Shown: in pieces, positions 55,277-64,000 of the stretch
Layout of the letters: every line of letters starts with the position of its first letter
Position numbering within the stretch: the stretch's first letter is position 1
Assembly (NCBI GenBank): GCA_965233675.1
Contig: OZ247498.1
Coordinates: forward strand, 1,736,001 to 1,800,000
DNA length: 64,000 nucleotides
Direction of reading: 5' to 3'
DNA from: SZUA-309 sp965233675
GTDB lineage: Bacteria > Pseudomonadota > Gammaproteobacteria > Pseudomonadales > Azotimanducaceae
Notes under the pieces: generated by a model
What the model saw: the letters and a program-made list of their open reading frames with translations, nothing else
Database searches by the model: none
Told to the model about the DNA's origin: nothing
Translations under genes and position numbers: made by a program

Positions 55277-56868
55277 CAGTGCTCCCGGGTTTTCGAGAAG
55301 CTGATTTCGGGCCAGCGATCTTCCACCAGCGACAGATTCGCCCGGGTCGGGGCCAGATAGGTCAGATAGCCACCACCATCCAGAGCCAGCTGCTCTTCAT
55401 GCTTGCGCTTGAATTCTTCGAGCATCTTCTCGTCTTCACAGGTCACCCAACGGGCAGTGAAGATGTTGGCATCCTCATAGACACAGTCGGCCCGATACTC
55501 ATCCCTGAGCCGGTAGGCGACCAGATCGAACTGCAGCACGCCCACCGCGCCGACAATCAGATCATTGCGGGTGAATGGCTTGAAGATCTGGCTGGCGCCC
55601 TCTTCCGCCAGCTGGTCGAGGCCTTTTTCCAGCTGTTTGGTTTTGAGCGGGTCTTTGACCCGCACACGACGGAAGAGCTCGGGCGCGAAATTGGGGATCC
55701 CCTTGAAGTGGAGGTCTTCGCCTTCGGTGAATACATCGCCGATCTGGATGGTGCCGTGATTGTGCAGACCGATGATGTCGCCCGGAAAGGCTTCCGTCGC
55801 CTGTACCCGGTCGCCGGCCATGAAGGTGACCGCGTCCGTCACCTTCACCTGTTTCGCCAACCGGACATGGCGCATCCGCATGCCGTGTTCATAGGTACCG
55901 GAACAGACCCTGAGAAAGGCGATTCTGTCCCGGTGCTTCGGATCCATGTTCGCCTGAATCTTGAAAACGAATCCGGAAAACTTTTCATCGGTGGGTTCGA
56001 CCACTCTGCTTTCAGTCGCGCGCGGCTGGGGCGGCGGGGCCGCAGCGACGAAACCGTCGAGGAGTTCACGCACGCCGAAGTTGCCGAGAGCAGTGCCGAA
56101 ATAGACCGGCGTGAGCGTCGCACCCAGAAAATCTTCCTGGTCGAATGTGTGGCTCGCCCCCCGCACCAGTTCGATCTCTTCCACGAAGTCATCGTACTCA
56201 TCACCCAGGCAGACCCGGGCTGCTTCGCTCTCGAGACCTTCGATCACTGCATAGGGGTGGATGTGATGACCGTGTCCCTGCTCGTAGCAGACAATCCGAT
56301 CGCCATAGAGATCGTAGACCCCCTTGAAATATCTGCCCATGCCGATGGGCCAGTTCATCGGCGCGCACTGAATCTGCAGGATGTCTTCGATCTCATCGAG
56401 CACTTCAATGGGATCCCGGATCTCCCGGTCCAGCTTGTTGATGAAAGTCAGGATCGGGGTATCCCGTAAACGGCACACTTCCATCAGCTTGATGGTTCGC
56501 GGCTCAACACCGCGGGCACCGTCGATCACCATCAGCGCGGAGTCCACGGCAGTCAGCGTCCGGTAGGTGTCCTCGGAAAAGTCCTCGTGACCCGGGGTAT
56601 CGAGCAGATTCACCATGGCGTCCGCATAGGGAAACTGCATCACGGACGTGGTCACCGAGATGCCTCGCTCCTGCTCCATCGTCATCCAGTCGGAGGTGGC
56701 GTGGCGATCGGATTTTCGTGACTTGACCGTACCGGCAAGCTGGATGGCGTTGCCGAACAACAGCAGCTTTTCCGTCATCGTCGTCTTACCCGCATCCGGG
56801 TGAGAAATGATGGCGAACGTTCGCCGGGCGCCTACTTCGCGCCCGAATACCGCCGGACTGGCAGCCAT
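55276..56868 (-). CDS. prfC: Peptide chain release factor 3
   Basis: RF3 is a GTPase that recycles RF1 and RF2 after termination. The 530-residue protein has all G motifs: ISHPDAGKTTMTEKLL, the switch region ERGISVTTSVMQFPY, DTPGHEDFSEDT and NKLDREIRDP. The C-terminal beta-barrel domains (about residues 290-530) follow. It lies upstream of the SirB1-like gene and 87 bp from rimI; in E. coli holD, rimI and prfC are also neighbours. Confidence 0.98.
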   Translation of the reverse strand: MAASPAVFGREVGARRTFAIISHPDAGKTTMTEKLLLFGNAIQLAGTVKSRKSDRHATSDWMTMEQERGISVTTSVMQFPYADAMVNLLDTPGHEDFSEDTYRTLTAVDSALMVIDGARGVEPRTIKLMEVCRLRDTPILTFINKLDREIRDPIEVLDEIEDILQIQCAPMNWPIGMGRYFKGVYDLYGDRIVCYEQGHGHHIHPYAVIEGLESEAARVCLGDEYDDFVEEIELVRGASHTFDQEDFLGATLTPVYFGTALGNFGVRELLDGFVAAAPPPQPRATESRVVEPTDEKFSGFVFKIQANMDPKHRDRIAFLRVCSGTYEHGMRMRHVRLAKQVKVTDAVTFMAGDRVQATEAFPGDIIGLHNHGTIQIGDVFTEGEDLHFKGIPNFAPELFRRVRVKDPLKTKQLEKGLDQLAEEGASQIFKPFTRNDLIVGAVGVLQFDLVAYRLRDEYRADCVYEDANIFTARWVTCEDEKMLEEFKRKHEEQLALDGGGYLTYLAPTRANLSLVEDRWPEISFSKTREH

Positions 56869-56955
56869 GAATACCTCTGATCGTGAGAAAAGCGCGCGAT
56901 TATACCTAAGGCGCCTGCAATTGATTCAGGTTTACCTGATAGCAGCGCCATCACG

Positions 56956-57429
56956 CTAGCGCCGCGATGCGTTACGGGTGGCGAAAAAACCTTCCAGATC
57001 GAGCACCAGCACCCGGGCATCCTCGTGCCCGACCGGCGCCGGGTAGTAGTCCTTGCGCAGACCCACTTCGGTGAAACCGATGGAATCGTAGAGCCTGGCG
57101 GCAATATGGTTGGAAGGACGCACTTCCAGGAACAGTGCGTCCGCACCGGCCTGGTAGGCCTTTTCGAGGGCGTGCATGACCAGCGCCCGGCCGAGGCCCG
57201 CGCCCTGCTCGTTGCCGCGGATACAGACATTGAGCAGATGAGCTTCCCCGGCACCAATGGTGACAATCGCATGACCGACGATCTCATCACTCCGTTCGAG
57301 CACCCAGCATTGATTGCCGACTTTGAGGCAGTCCTTGAACACGCCCCGGGTCCAGGGAAAGTCATAGCCCGTGAACTCGTTGGCCAGCACCGCATCCAGA
57401 TCATCGGCAAACATGGGACGTATGTTCAT
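56956..57429 (-). CDS. rimI: Ribosomal protein S18 N-alanine acetyltransferase
   Basis: RimI acetylates the N-terminal alanine of ribosomal protein S18. The 157-residue GNAT protein has the acetyl-CoA loop RGNEQGAGLGRALV, LEVRPSNHIAARLYDSIGF and RKDYYPAP, typical of RimI. Its ATG overlaps the stop of holD by 4 nt, giving the holD-rimI pair known from E. coli and Pseudomonas. Confidence 0.93.
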   Translation of the reverse strand: MNIRPMFADDLDAVLANEFTGYDFPWTRGVFKDCLKVGNQCWVLERSDEIVGHAIVTIGAGEAHLLNVCIRGNEQGAGLGRALVMHALEKAYQAGADALFLEVRPSNHIAARLYDSIGFTEVGLRKDYYPAPVGHEDARVLVLDLEGFFATRNASRR

Positions 57430-58100
57430 CGACGACCTTCGAGTTCCGCCCAGAGCGCGCGCTTCTTCGCGCCGTCCACCATGAGTTCCGCCAGGGGCGC
57501 CATCAGAATGCAGTCATCGGGCACCCGTGCCAGACGGTCCGCCACTTCCCGGCCCACGAGCACCAGTGCCGGTGTCTGATCGCTCATCTGTTTGGCGACG
57601 AACGCCCCCAGGGCTTTCTGAGCCGATTCTGAATGATTGTCCACCCCGGGTTGGGGCCAGTCGAATGCGAGTTGTGATGTGTCACCGCCAAACTGGCCAC
57701 TGCTTGCGGCCAGCACATCCAGCGCGAAGCGCCTGGCGGCTTTCGAACGGGGCAGTTCCACCAGCATCAGGACAGCGCCCTTACTCAGACAGGAAACACT
57801 GAATGGGGCGACGGGTTCTGCCGCTGCCTGGGACCGAGGCGGACGCGACTCCGTCGCCCGTGCCTCCGGCACAGGTGCTTTGGTCACAGGCGCTTGCGTC
57901 ACTGCTGCTTGCGTCACAGCTGTTTGCGTCACGGGCGACGGACCCAGGCTGCTCCCTGTTGGCGGTACTCCGATGCCTGTCTCACTCCGTCCGGTCCGAG
58001 GTCCGGTCCGAGGTCCGGTCCGGGGCAGCCAGACGTCCACCCCCATCTGCCGCAGGATGGCGTCTTTCCGTGCTCGACTGTTTCCGACCCGTTCGCTCAT
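57426..58100 (-). CDS. holD: Probable DNA polymerase III psi subunit with a repetitive linker
   Basis: The 224-residue protein is proposed as HolD because it precedes rimI, the conserved position, and its ends look like psi: ARKDAILRQMGVDVWLPR near the N-terminus and GAKKRALWAELEGR at the C-terminus. Between about residues 27 and 90 is a low-complexity linker with RTGP repeats and VTQA-type repeats, each encoded by a DNA tandem repeat. E. coli HolD has only 137 residues, so this protein is enlarged by the linker. HolD bridges the clamp loader and chi-SSB. Sequence identity to psi is low and the call relies on context. Confidence 0.75.
   Translation of the reverse strand: MSERVGNSRARKDAILRQMGVDVWLPRTGPRTGPRTGRSETGIGVPPTGSSLGPSPVTQTAVTQAAVTQAPVTKAPVPEARATESRPPRSQAAAEPVAPFSVSCLSKGAVLMLVELPRSKAARRFALDVLAASSGQFGGDTSQLAFDWPQPGVDNHSESAQKALGAFVAKQMSDQTPALVLVGREVADRLARVPDDCILMAPLAELMVDGAKKRALWAELEGRR
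57873..57932. repeat. Four tandem 15-bp repeats in holD
   Basis: Near-identical 15-bp units occur at 57873-57887, 57888-57902, 57903-57917 and 57918-57932, each ending in GTCAC. They encode the VTQA/VTKAP stretch of the HolD linker in frame on the minus strand. The unit is a multiple of three, so copy number can change without breaking the frame. Confidence 0.85.
57989..58024. repeat. Three tandem 12-bp repeats in holD
   Basis: GTCCGGTCCGAG is repeated twice exactly and once with one change, at 57989-58000, 58001-58012 and 58013-58024. On the minus strand the units encode the RTGP repeats of the HolD linker. The 12-bp unit keeps the reading frame. Confidence 0.85.
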
Positions 58101-58148
58101 GGTTATTCATTGTACACTTAGCGCCCCCCGAGAAATGACGCCCTGACG

Positions 58149-59213
58149 ATGAAGTATCTGACAGACGACACCCGCATCACCGGCATGGAAGAGGTGGTTG
58201 CACCCAGAGACCTGTTGTCGGAAATTCCCATCAGCGACGAGGTCTCCGAACTGGTCTTCTCCAACCGGCAGGCCATCAGTCAGATGCTGTCCGGCGAGGA
58301 TCCGCGGCTGCTCGTGATCATCGGGCCCTGCTCCATCCACGATCCTGCGGCCGCGCTGGAATATGCCGATCGGCTGGCCGGGCTGGCTGGCGATCTCAAG
58401 GATCAGCTGCACATTCTCATGCGCGTCTACTTCGAGAAGCCGCGGACCACTGTGGGCTGGAAAGGCCTGATCAACGACCCGAACCTGAACAATTCCTTCG
58501 ACATCAACCATGGTCTGCGTGTCGCCCGGGGGCTGCTTCGCGACATCGCCGAGCGCGGTCTTGGGACCGGCACCGAATATCTGGATCCCATCACACCGCA
58601 GTATCTCGGCGACCTGGTTTCATGGGGCGCGATTGGCGCCCGGACCACGGAGAGTCAGATCCACCGTCAGCTGGCCTCGGGCCTCTCCTGCCCCATCGGT
58701 TTCAAAAACAGCACGGACGGCTCTATTCAGGTGGCCGTGGATGCCATCGGCAGCGCCGCAAACCCGCACATCTTCCTTTCCGTGACCAAGGAAGGACACT
58801 CCGCCATCTTCTCCACATCAGGCAACGAGGACTGCCATGTGATTCTGCGCGGTGGCGGCGGCAAGCCCAATTACGACAATCCCTCCGTGCACTACGCCGC
58901 CCGATTGCTGGAACAGGCGGGTCAGAAACCGCGCGTGATGATCGACATGAGCCACGCCAACAGCGAGAAGGATCATCGCAAGCAGATCAAGGTCTGTGCC
59001 GACATCTGCGGTCAACTCCGCGATGGCGAACACCGCATCTTCGGCGTCATGGTCGAAAGCAATCTGATCGAAGGCAACCAGAAAATATCGAACCCCGATG
59101 GTCTCACCTACGGGCAGAGCATTACCGATGCCTGTATCGGCTGGGAAGACAGCGAGCGCTGCCTCACAGATCTGGCTGAGGCGAGCGCCGCCCGGATCGC
59201 CGCCCTCGGATGA
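58149..59213 (+). CDS. aroG: 3-deoxy-7-phosphoheptulonate synthase (class I)
   Basis: DAHP synthase condenses PEP and erythrose 4-phosphate in the first step of aromatic amino-acid synthesis. The 354-residue protein has LLVIIGPCSIHDP, MRVYFEKPRTTVGWKGLINDP, GFKNSTDG and DMSHANSEKDH, matching the AroG/AroF/AroH group. Which aromatic amino acid inhibits it cannot be read from the sequence, so aroG is a convenience symbol. It is divergent from holD (48 bp). Its last 50 bp overlap the 3' end of msrQ on the opposite strand. Confidence 0.95.
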   Translation: MKYLTDDTRITGMEEVVAPRDLLSEIPISDEVSELVFSNRQAISQMLSGEDPRLLVIIGPCSIHDPAAALEYADRLAGLAGDLKDQLHILMRVYFEKPRTTVGWKGLINDPNLNNSFDINHGLRVARGLLRDIAERGLGTGTEYLDPITPQYLGDLVSWGAIGARTTESQIHRQLASGLSCPIGFKNSTDGSIQVAVDAIGSAANPHIFLSVTKEGHSAIFSTSGNEDCHVILRGGGGKPNYDNPSVHYAARLLEQAGQKPRVMIDMSHANSEKDHRKQIKVCADICGQLRDGEHRIFGVMVESNLIEGNQKISNPDGLTYGQSITDACIGWEDSERCLTDLAEASAARIAALG

Positions 59214-59769
59214 ACCGCTCGAGCATGAGCAGAACAAAAATGCTCAGAAAGAGCACGCTTTCGCCGTAGCCGTCCTTCGTCAGCCAGAAGAGGTGCAACA
59301 GGCCCAGGGCCGCCGCCGCATAAACCACCCGGTGCAGCCTCACCCAGGTTCGACCCAGCCGGGCACGCCAGCGGTTGGTGGAGGTGACGGCAAGGGGCAC
59401 GAGGAGCGCGAGCCCCAGGAAACCCACGGTGATGTACGGGCGATCGGTCAGATCTTCCACGATCTGTCCCCAGTCGAACCCGGCAAGCAGTCCCAGGTAG
59501 GCCAGGAAGTGCAGGCAGAGGTAGGTGAACGCAAAGAGTCCCACCATACGCCGGAAGCGCATCAGCCTGGGTGCGGAAAACGTACGCCGGCCCGTTGATA
59601 TGGCCAGCCCACCGAGCAGCATCCACAGGCCCCATTCACCCAGGTAGGTAACCACGGCCCTGATCGGGTCTGCGCCCAGACGACTGCCCGGTTCCACCAG
59701 CTCCGCGCTGATGTCGATGCCCAGCATCACCAGCGGCAATGAGAGCAGGACAAAAAGCCCGACCTTCAA
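59164..59769 (-). CDS. msrQ: Haem-binding membrane subunit MsrQ
   Basis: MsrQ passes electrons to MsrP for repair of oxidised methionines in periplasmic proteins. About six membrane helices are present, with family features LGADPIRAVVTYLGEW, RRMVGLFAFTYLCLHFLAY and RLHRVVYAAAALGLLHLFW carrying candidate haem histidines. No ATG fits the expected N-terminus (LKVGLFVLLSLP), so I use TTG 59769, 7 nt after the msrP stop; ATGs at 59838 and 59832 lie inside msrP. Length is about 201 residues. Confidence 0.88.
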   Translation of the reverse strand: MKVGLFVLLSLPLVMLGIDISAELVEPGSRLGADPIRAVVTYLGEWGLWMLLGGLAISTGRRTFSAPRLMRFRRMVGLFAFTYLCLHFLAYLGLLAGFDWGQIVEDLTDRPYITVGFLGLALLVPLAVTSTNRWRARLGRTWVRLHRVVYAAAALGLLHLFWLTKDGYGESVLFLSIFVLLMLERFIRGRRSGRRSPQPDL

Positions 59770-59776
59770 ACGGGAA

Positions 59777-60739
59777 TCAGTAATAGCGGGACAGATCCAT
59801 GCCGCTGTACAGGGAAGCGACCGCCTCCCCATAGCCATTGAACGGCAGCGTGGGCCTCCAGTTCTGATCCAGCAGCGTGCTGGGCAGTCGCCGCTCCCGG
59901 GCCTGGCTCCAGCGCGGATGGGAAACCTCCGGATTCACGTTGGCGTAAAAACCGTATTCCCGGGCATTAGTCAGCTGCCAGGTGTTCTTCGGAGCCGTTC
60001 GCGTGAAACGGATACTGACGATGGATTTCACGCTCTTGAAGCCGTACTTCCAGGGCACGATCAGGCGCCAGGGCGCGCCGTTCTGGTTCGGCAGGTCCTT
60101 GCCATAAACACCGGTGGCCATCAGGGTCAGCGGGTGCATGGCTTCATCCATGCGCAGGCCTTCCACATAAGGCCAGTCGATGCTGGAAAATACCGCTTTC
60201 TGGCCGGGCATCTCGCTCGGCCGGTACAGGGTTTTGAATTCCACATACTTGGCCTGGGAGGTGGGCTTCAACGGGGCGAGTATGTCTTTCAGCGGGATGC
60301 CCAGCCAGGGCACGATCATGGACCAGGCTTCCACGCAGCGGAATCTGTACACGCGCTCCTGGGGCGTCAAACCCCGGATCAGATCCTCATAGTCGAACTC
60401 GCCGGTGACTTCCGCTTCGCCGCTCACCGTAACCTTCCACGGCGACGTGGTCATCCGATGGGCATGGCGGAAGGGATCGCCCTTGTCCGTGCCGAACTCG
60501 TAGTAGTTGTTGAAGCTGGTAACGATCTCTTCCGGCGTCATCGGCTCTGCCTCCGAAGGCAGGGCGGCGGTATCCCCAGCGGCGTGGGCAGCACCTGGCA
60601 GGAGCGCGCTCAATCCCGTCGGGAGCGCAAGCGCACCGGCGCCAAGGCCTAGTTGCCGGATGAACGATCGTCGGTTCCGGAAGTGCTGCTCCGAGGTGAT
60701 TTCGGAGGGTCGAATGGAATCAGGTTTTTTGATGAGCAT
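59777..60739 (-). CDS. msrP: Periplasmic methionine sulfoxide reductase, molybdopterin subunit MsrP
   Basis: MsrP is a Mo-molybdopterin enzyme that reduces methionine sulfoxide in envelope proteins. The 320-residue precursor has a Tat signal (NRRSFIRQLGLGAGALALP, cleaved near AHA) and the Mo-ligand Cys in YRFRCVEAWSMIVPW. YGFKSVKSIVSIRF and the final SGMDLSRYY are typical. The ATG at 60739 follows AGGAGG. It is paired with msrQ and sits beside pssA-ilvC, as in Pseudomonas. Confidence 0.95.
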   Translation of the reverse strand: MLIKKPDSIRPSEITSEQHFRNRRSFIRQLGLGAGALALPTGLSALLPGAAHAAGDTAALPSEAEPMTPEEIVTSFNNYYEFGTDKGDPFRHAHRMTTSPWKVTVSGEAEVTGEFDYEDLIRGLTPQERVYRFRCVEAWSMIVPWLGIPLKDILAPLKPTSQAKYVEFKTLYRPSEMPGQKAVFSSIDWPYVEGLRMDEAMHPLTLMATGVYGKDLPNQNGAPWRLIVPWKYGFKSVKSIVSIRFTRTAPKNTWQLTNAREYGFYANVNPEVSHPRWSQARERRLPSTLLDQNWRPTLPFNGYGEAVASLYSGMDLSRYY

Positions 60740-60807
60740 TCAGGCCTCCTCATCTGCTGCTGCAGTTTACTCGGGTACCCACTCTGACCGGATACCGCCC
60801 ACGGAGT

Positions 60808-61680
60808 TCACCGGGCAGCGCGTCGACGCCGCTTACGAGCCCGTCGCCAGAAATGCTGGACCGGGCCGGAGGCCGCATAGACCACGGCAATCAGAAGCAG
60901 AACGCGGGGGGGATCCAGAGCCAGCACGGCGAAGACCAGAACTGCGGCAACCAGGGTTATGAAGGGTACTTTGCCCTTGAGTTCCAATACCTTGGGCGAA
61001 AAATAGATGAAGTTGGACACCATCAGAAGGGCCACACAGACCACGACAAAGCCCAGGCTGATCGCGGCAGCCGCAGATGGCACGCCGAGTCCGAAGTCCG
61101 TCCAGGTCCAGACCATACAGGCGATGATGGCGGCAGCGGCGGGACTCGCCAGTCCGGTGAAGGTCTTGTTGTCGCCTTTCGTGTTGAAGCGGGCGAGCCG
61201 CAATGCGGCGCAGGCCATGTAGATGAACGTGGCAACCCAACCCGCCTGACCGAGGCTGTCCAGCCCCCAGGAGAAGGCGACCAGGGCAGGCGCGACGCCG
61301 AAGGCCACCATGTCGGACAGGGAGTCGTATTCGGCCCCGAACTGGCTTTCCGTCCGGGTCCAGCGGGCAACCCGGCCATCTGCGGTATCGAGCAGACCGG
61401 CAACCAGTACTGCAGCGGCCGCGGCCACGAAATCGCCGTTCATACCGGCGACGATGGCGAAGAACCCGGCAAAAAGCGCGCCGGTGGTGATCAGATTGGG
61501 TAGCAGGTAGATGCCGCGGCGGCGCGTGGTGGCTTCCTCGTCTGCTTCGGCGGCTATGCCTCCGGGACCAGGATCCTCAAACCCGTCGGACACCTCGTCA
61601 GCGTCCGCACCCTCGCTATCCAAGGGCACGGCCTTCAGCTTCCGATCACTGTTTGGGTCTCTGCTACGGTCCTGGCTCAT
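60808..61680 (-). CDS. pssA: CDP-diacylglycerol--serine O-phosphatidyltransferase
   Basis: PssA makes phosphatidylserine, the precursor of phosphatidylethanolamine. The 290-residue protein is the membrane (type II) form, with about seven membrane helices and the CDP-alcohol motif DGRVAR...GAEYDSLSD (consensus DGxxARx8Gx3Dx3D). The first 55 residues are acidic and hydrophilic, an N-terminal extension. It follows ilvC by 32 bp, the order seen in Pseudomonas. Confidence 0.93.
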   Translation of the reverse strand: MSQDRSRDPNSDRKLKAVPLDSEGADADEVSDGFEDPGPGGIAAEADEEATTRRRGIYLLPNLITTGALFAGFFAIVAGMNGDFVAAAAAVLVAGLLDTADGRVARWTRTESQFGAEYDSLSDMVAFGVAPALVAFSWGLDSLGQAGWVATFIYMACAALRLARFNTKGDNKTFTGLASPAAAAIIACMVWTWTDFGLGVPSAAAAISLGFVVVCVALLMVSNFIYFSPKVLELKGKVPFITLVAAVLVFAVLALDPPRVLLLIAVVYAASGPVQHFWRRARKRRRRAAR

Positions 61681-61712
61681 GACTCTCCCTGACCGCTCCG
61701 GTCAACCGACAA

Positions 61713-62732
<1,020 letters not shown>

Positions 62733-62790
62733 GGTGAGTCCTATCTCTTGAATGCTGATTGTCTGCAGGTTCGTAAGGTGGCGTGCTTGA

Positions 62791-63282
62791 CTACACGCTG
62801 AGGATTTTTTCGCCGCGCCCGATTCCGGACACCCCGGTGCGGGCCACTTCCAGAATGGCCAGCTTGCCGATCGCACGAATGAATGCATCGAGTTTGTCAC
62901 TCGGCCCGGATAGCTGCACGGTGTAGCCGTTCGGGGAAACATCGACGATCTGTCCACGGAAGATGTCTGCCGTCCGCTTGACTTCGTCTCTGGCCTCCCC
63001 TTCCGCGCGGATCTTCACGAGCATCAGTTCACGCTCCACATGATCGGCTTCGGAAAGATCCACCACTTTCACCACTTCCACCACCTTGTACAGGTGCTTC
63101 ATGATCTGTTCGATCTTGCTGTCGTCCCCGGCGGTGGTGAGGGTCAGCCGAGACAATGTGGCGTCTTCCGTGGGGGCCACGGTCAACGATTCGATGTTGT
63201 AGTTTCGCTGCGCGAACAACCCGACCACTCTGGACAGCGCGCCGGGTTCGTTCTCCAGGAGTACCGCAATGATATGGCGCAT
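62791..63282 (-). CDS. ilvN: Acetolactate synthase small (regulatory) subunit
   Basis: The 163-residue regulatory subunit has an N-terminal ACT domain (MRHIIAVLLENEPGALSRVV, NIESLTVAPTED) and a C-terminal domain with DVSPNGYTVQLSG. This is the IlvH/IlvN class that binds valine for feedback control. The ATG overlaps the ilvB stop by 1 nt (TAATG), so translation is coupled. Whether it is called ilvN or ilvH is a matter of convention. Confidence 0.96.
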   Translation of the reverse strand: MRHIIAVLLENEPGALSRVVGLFAQRNYNIESLTVAPTEDATLSRLTLTTAGDDSKIEQIMKHLYKVVEVVKVVDLSEADHVERELMLVKIRAEGEARDEVKRTADIFRGQIVDVSPNGYTVQLSGPSDKLDAFIRAIGKLAILEVARTGVSGIGRGEKILSV

Positions 63283-64000
63283 TACATGTAGTCTCCCTGG
63301 ATGCTGGACGTGATCTTGGACAGGTACATGTCCTGCATGGACCCACCCTTGATCGCCATAGGATAAACGTGTTCGTGCGGATCCACCCACACATCCACGA
63401 ACACCAGTCGGTTCTTCAAGGCCGGGCTGAACGCCTCATCCATCACGGAATCCAGCTCGGCGCCATTTTCCACCTTGAAGCCGACATGGCCGAAGGCTTC
63501 GACCAGGGTTTTGAAATCCGGCAGAGAATCACTGTACGTGCTCTGTGAATGACGGCCCCCGTACTGCATGTCCTGCCACTGCTTCACCATTCCCAGCGCC
63601 TGATTGTTCAGGGCGATGATCTTGATCGGCAGGCCATACTGCAGACAGGTGGAGAGTTCCTGCATGTTCATCATGAAGCTGCCTTCGCCCGTCACACAGG
63701 CAACGGTGGCCTCGGGAAAGGCAAACTGCACGCCCATGGCCGCAGGCAGGCCGAAACCCATGGTGCCCAGGCCGCCGGAATTGACCCAGCGTCGGGGCTT
63801 GGCAAACTTGTAGTACTGGGCAGCGAACATCTGATGCTGTCCCACATCGGAGGTCACGAACGCATCGCCGCCGGTCGCCCGATACAGGGACTGGATGGCC
63901 TGCTGGGGAAGAATTGGCTTGTCCGGCTCCATGGCCATGTGGTGATCGAGACCATGACTCGCTCGCCAGACGTTGATTCGTTCCCACCACTCGTCCAGAG
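63282..64000 (-). CDS. ilvB: Acetolactate synthase large subunit, C-terminal part
   Basis: The frame enters from the right edge and ends at 63282, leaving the last 238 residues. It holds the ThDP-binding region: SDVGQHQMFAAQYYKF, SGGLGTMGFGLPAAMGVQ and VTGEGSFMMNMQEL...NNQALGM (the GDG-like ThDP motif). This is the C-terminal domain of the catalytic subunit. ilvB-ilvN-ilvC-pssA appear to be one transcription unit whose promoter lies outside the window. Confidence 0.96.
   Translation of the reverse strand, partial: LDEWWERINVWRASHGLDHHMAMEPDKPILPQQAIQSLYRATGGDAFVTSDVGQHQMFAAQYYKFAKPRRWVNSGGLGTMGFGLPAAMGVQFAFPEATVACVTGEGSFMMNMQELSTCLQYGLPIKIIALNNQALGMVKQWQDMQYGGRHSQSTYSDSLPDFKTLVEAFGHVGFKVENGAELDSVMDEAFSPALKNRLVFVDVWVDPHEHVYPMAIKGGSMQDMYLSKITSSIQGDYM

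Noticed and set aside
56832..57410. A 192-codon alternative frame over rimI
   Set aside because: The rimI frame has the acetyl-CoA binding motif and conserved length; the alternative frame is composition-driven.

Overview
The window is a gene-dense, high-GC chromosomal segment from a gammaproteobacterium. Gene content and gene order resemble Pseudomonas: guaB-guaA-tadA-purL, der-bamB-yfgM-hisS-rodZ-pilW-rlmN-ndk, iscR-iscS, trmJ, suhB, secF-secD-yajC-tgt-queA followed by tRNA-Leu, lptF-lptG, pepA-holC-valS, holD-rimI, and ilvBNC-pssA-msrPQ. FabY, the PilW/PilF lipoprotein and Lpt/Bam components also indicate a Gram-negative gammaproteobacterium. The species cannot be named from the sequence. 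A few genes (an F420-type luciferase-like oxidoreductase, a thiolase-like protein without a nucleophilic cysteine, and a giant single-chain biotin carboxylase/carboxyltransferase) are not part of the usual Pseudomonas core.

Layout. 1-10 kb: end of an F420-type oxidoreductase gene, a purine-nucleotide cluster on the minus strand (guaB, guaA, tadA, purL), then xseA and an M23 peptidase on the plus strand. 10-20.9 kb: a long minus-strand housekeeping run (trmJ, iscR, iscS, ndk, rlmN, pilW, rodZ, hisS, yfgM, bamB, der). 21-27.5 kb: suhB, a structured 174-bp inverted-repeat element, and the secretion/queuosine cluster secF-secD-yajC-tgt-queA. 27.6-34.5 kb: tRNA-Leu(CAA), a thiolase-like gene, an RDD membrane protein, lptG/lptF, pepA, holC and a conserved acidic protein. 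34.5-41 kb: valS ending in a 16-bp tandem repeat, a quinone oxidoreductase, hisF-hisH and hemH. 41-45.8 kb: a patch that looks accessory (LysR regulator, TauE/SafE permease, nhaA, SnoaL-like protein, serine hydrolase). 45.8-54.5 kb: the 1616-residue carboxylase, moaB, a thiolase and fabY. 54.5-64 kb: SirB1-like protein, prfC, rimI, holD, aroG, msrQ-msrP, pssA, ilvC, ilvN and the 3' part of ilvB.

How the genes fit together. Several genes concern acyl-CoA and fatty-acid chemistry: a predicted acyl-CoA carboxylase, a biosynthetic-type thiolase translationally coupled to FabY, and a second thiolase-like protein. Both accessory subunits of the DNA polymerase III clamp loader (chi, HolC; psi, HolD) are present about 24 kb apart.

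The most unusual items are: the single-chain carboxylase with domain order CT-alpha-like, about 500 unassigned residues, CT-beta-like, biotin carboxylase, biotinyl domain; an iscR-iscS pair with no iscU, iscA, hscBA or fdx beside it and an IscS lacking the usual C-terminal tail; a perfect 31-bp inverted repeat enclosing further hairpins between suhB and secF; and two minisatellites inside holD. I found no CRISPR array, prophage, insertion sequence, rRNA gene or replication origin.
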